From contig WTCC01000164.1 of NCBI GenBank assembly GCA_013138755.1, positions 1-15,659 on the forward strand: 15,659 nt of DNA. Direction: 5' to 3'. Below the pieces are notes generated by a model that was not told the origin of the DNA, searched no databases, and was given only the letters and a program-made list of their open reading frames with translations. Each line of letters starts with the position of its first letter. Position 1 is the first letter of the stretch. Made by a program: the position numbers and the translations under genes. The DNA is from Gammaproteobacteria bacterium (GTDB lineage Bacteria > Pseudomonadota > Gammaproteobacteria > SZUA-229). Shown piece by piece: positions 13,749 through 15,659 of the stretch.

Positions 13749-14336
13749 ATGTCCGTTAGGTCAATTGATCTTAAAGTCATCGTGGGGCTGGGTAATCCTG
13801 GCTCCAAATACACTGAAACCCGGCACAATGCCGGGTTTTGGTTTATTGAGGAAGTGGCGCGTCATTATTCGGCAACTTTTCGCCCAGAGAAAAAGTTTCA
13901 TGGTGAAGTTGCAAAAGTGTCGGTTGCAGGTAAAGATATCTGGTTATTAAAACCCGATACCTTTATGAATCTCAGTGGTCGCGCGGTACAAAGCTTACTG
14001 TCGTTTTACCGGATCACCGCAGAGCAGTTACTGGTTGCGCATGATGAGATTGATCTGAATCCGGGTACGGCTAAATTAAAAACCGGTGGCGGTCATGGTG
14101 GACACAATGGCCTCCGTGACATCATTAATCAGCTAGGCACAAAAGAGTTTCATCGTTTACGCATTGGCGTAGGGCACCCAGGAAGTAAAGATCAGGTTGT
14201 TGATTTTGTGCTGCACAATGCATCACGTGATGAACGAGCGTTGATAGATAAGGATATAGATGATGCCGTTAGCGTAGTTCCCGATTTGGCATCAGGCGCT
14301 TTTGAACAAGCGATGCAAACGTTGCATAGTAAATAG
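13749..14336 (+). CDS. pth: Peptidyl-tRNA hydrolase
   Basis: A 195-residue enzyme that frees tRNA from prematurely released peptidyl-tRNA. The catalytic set is complete: N16 in VGLGNPG (12-18), H26 in TRHNAGF (24-30), N74 in FMNLSG (72-77), D99 in AHDEID (97-102), and GGGHGGHNGLR (113-123) with N120. Length is typical. The start ATG lies two bases after the rplY stop, and ychF follows 17 bases after its stop, giving the widespread rplY-pth-ychF unit. Confidence 0.97.
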   Translation: MSVRSIDLKVIVGLGNPGSKYTETRHNAGFWFIEEVARHYSATFRPEKKFHGEVAKVSVAGKDIWLLKPDTFMNLSGRAVQSLLSFYRITAEQLLVAHDEIDLNPGTAKLKTGGGHGGHNGLRDIINQLGTKEFHRLRIGVGHPGSKDQVVDFVLHNASRDERALIDKDIDDAVSVVPDLASGAFEQAMQTLHSK

Positions 14337-14353
14337 TTTAGAGAGGATTCATA

Positions 14354-15445
14354 GTGGGTTTTAAATGTGGCATTGTCGGATTACCAAACGTCGGTAAATC
14401 CACCTTATTTAACGCGTTAACGAAAGCGGGTATACAGGCGGAAAACTACCCGTTCTGTACTATTGAGCCTAATGTCGGAATTGTTTTTGTGCCCGATGCC
14501 CGTATGGATAAGCTGGCAGAAATCGTACAGCCTGAACGTGTCGTTCCAACGTCAATGGAATTTGTGGATATCGCCGGTTTGGTTGCAGGCGCATCAAAAG
14601 GTGAAGGTTTAGGTAATAAATTTCTCGCTAACATTCGAGAGACCGATGCGATCGCACACGTAGTTCGTTGTTTCGAAAACGACGACGTGATACATGTTGA
14701 AGGCAAGATAAACCCGATCAGCGATATCGAAGTTATCGACACCGAGTTAGCGCTTTCTGATCTGGAATCGGTTGAAAAAGCAGCCGATAAAGTTGGTCGT
14801 GTCGCTAAGAGTGGCGACAAAGATGCGAAAGCACAATCTGCATTACTGGAAAAAGTTGTCGCGCATCTAAATGAGACAAAACCTATACGTTCTATGGGTT
14901 TGAGCGAAGACGATTTAGCCGCGTTGTATGACCTGCACCTGCTGACGGTAAAGCCGGTGATGTACATCGCTAACGTGAGTGAAGATGGTTTTGAAAATAA
15001 CCCGCACCTCGATGCAGTTAAAGAAAGGGCAGCGGGTGAAGACGCAGTTGTAGTTGCCGTATGTGCCTCGATAGAAGAAGAGTTAATCGAGCTAGATGCA
15101 GACGAAGCAAAAGAATTTCTTGATGAATTAGGGTTGGAAGAGCCAGGTTTGAACCGGGTTATCCGAGCTGGTTATACCTTATTAAACCTGCAGACTTACT
15201 TTACGGCAGGTGTAAAGGAGGTGCGTGCATGGACAGTGGCTATCGGCGCCACCGCACCAAAAGCAGCAGCGGTTATTCATACCGACTTTGAAAAGGGCTT
15301 TATCCGTGCAGAGACCATCGCTTATCAGGATTTTGTTGATAACAAGGGTGAGCAGGGTGCTAAAGAGGCTGGAAAGCTTCGCGTTGAAGGTAAAGAGTAC
15401 ATCGTACAGGATGGTGATGTGATGCATTTCAGGTTTAATGTGTAA
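14354..15445 (+). CDS. ychF: Redox/ribosome-associated ATPase YchF (OLA1 family)
   Basis: A 363-residue Obg-family P-loop ATPase, the same length as E. coli YchF. Visible: the P-loop GLPNVGKS (9-16), the switch-2 region DIAGL (72-76) and [13 protein letters not shown] (79-91), a coiled-coil insert (about 125-175), and G4 as NVSE (207-210) instead of NKxD, which explains the family's preference for ATP over GTP. The TGS domain occupies about 280-363, ending in [13 protein letters not shown]. The GTG start is preceded by GAGAGGA, a strong ribosome site. YchF interacts with ribosomes and is linked to oxidative stress control in other bacteria. Last protein gene of the rplY-pth-ychF unit. Confidence 0.96.
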   Translation: MGFKCGIVGLPNVGKSTLFNALTKAGIQAENYPFCTIEPNVGIVFVPDARMDKLAEIVQPERVVPTSMEFVDIAGLVAGASKGEGLGNKFLANIRETDAIAHVVRCFENDDVIHVEGKINPISDIEVIDTELALSDLESVEKAADKVGRVAKSGDKDAKAQSALLEKVVAHLNETKPIRSMGLSEDDLAALYDLHLLTVKPVMYIANVSEDGFENNPHLDAVKERAAGEDAVVVAVCASIEEELIELDADEAKEFLDELGLEEPGLNRVIRAGYTLLNLQTYFTAGVKEVRAWTVAIGATAPKAAAVIHTDFEKGFIRAETIAYQDFVDNKGEQGAKEAGKLRVEGKEYIVQDGDVMHFRFNV

Positions 15446-15480
15446 TAGCGAAAATATTCGCCACTATACCCCTGTAAATA

Positions 15481-15509
15481 TTGACAATAAGTACATAAAA
15501 CGGGAAAAT
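15481..15509 (+). promoter_or_regulatory. Stable-RNA-type promoter for tRNA-Met
   Basis: A perfect -35 TTGACA (15481-15486), a 17-base spacer and a -10-like GAAAAT (15504-15509). A GC-rich discriminator CCCCGCCC follows immediately, as in growth-rate and stringently controlled tRNA and rRNA promoters. It would give a leader of about 65 bases before the tRNA. Confidence 0.55.
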
Positions 15510-15580
15510 CCCCGCCCTCATTGAGATTCAATAGATTAGTCCATTCGGGCGAACTCTTAAGAAAGTTTAAATCGAATAAA

Positions 15581-15657
15581 GGTCATGTAGCTCAGCTGGT
15601 TAGAGCACGGCATTCATAATGCCGGGGTCGGTGGTTCAAGTCCACCCATGACCACCA
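15581..15657 (+). tRNA. tRNA-Met (CAU anticodon, probably elongator)
   Basis: A complete 77-base tRNA with encoded CCA. The acceptor stem is GGTCATG (15581-15587) with CATGACC (15647-15653), discriminator A. The D-arm is AGCTCAGCTGGTTAGAGCA. The anticodon stem CGGCA/TGCCG has loop TTCATAA (anticodon CAT), and the T-arm is GGTGG/CCACC. The first acceptor pair is a normal G-C pair, unlike initiator tRNA. tRNA-Ile2 (lysidine-modified CAU) cannot be fully excluded by eye. Its position after ychF matches the tRNA-Met of Pseudomonas. Confidence 0.93.
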
Positions 15658-15659
15658 TT

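Noticed and set aside
14446..14967. 173-residue open frame antisense to ychF
   Set aside because: Lies wholly inside ychF on the opposite strand, Ser/Thr-rich in the manner of a reverse-frame shadow, no ribosome site.

Overview
The window looks like a chromosomal segment of a gammaproteobacterium. The order prmC-prfA-hemA (leftward), then TPR lipoprotein-lolB-ispE-tRNA-Gln-prs-rplY-pth-ychF-tRNA-Met (rightward), is as I recall the Pseudomonas aeruginosa PA4663-PA4673 neighbourhood (moeB to ychF). Every core gene is full length with intact catalytic motifs. I cannot name the genus; base composition is moderate and slightly AT-rich.

Layout. (1) 1-961: two rightward genes, a nitrobindin-like heme-binding beta-barrel protein cut by the window edge and a DUF4442 hotdog-fold protein. 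(2) 1017-1447: two tandem leftward genes for paralogous 53-residue membrane proteins, both with non-ATG starts. (3) 1626-2777: an unrecognised exported protein with a low-complexity middle. (4) 2838-7352: a leftward operon hemA-prfA-prmC-moeB-JAMM, covering the first step of tetrapyrrole synthesis, translation termination and release-factor methylation, then a ubiquitin-like-protein activating enzyme with a JAMM metalloprotease. (5) 7598-11105: an LbcA-like TPR outer-membrane lipoprotein, lolB and ispE. (6) 11106-11890: no protein genes. This stretch holds one intact tRNA-Gln(UUG), flanked by two broken tRNA-Gln-like copies, each interrupted at the same place in the T-loop by related palindrome-rich inserts. 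(7) 11891-15445: prs, rplY, pth and ychF, with a highly structured prs-rplY gap ending in a terminator just before rplY. (8) 15581-15657: tRNA-Met with its own stable-RNA-type promoter.

The core genes serve translation (prfA, prmC, rplY, pth, ychF, tRNAs), precursor supply (hemA, ispE, prs) and envelope lipoprotein traffic (lolB, TPR lipoprotein). The most unusual part is 11127-11763. It is a chain of short perfect hairpins, many showing GGA in the loop, embedded in tRNA-Gln fragments. It could be a non-autonomous element that targets the tRNA T-loop, a scar of repeated integration, a CsrA/RsmA-binding RNA, or a combination. The second point of interest is the prs-rplY gap, with a 19-position inverted repeat and alternative pairings around a terminator.
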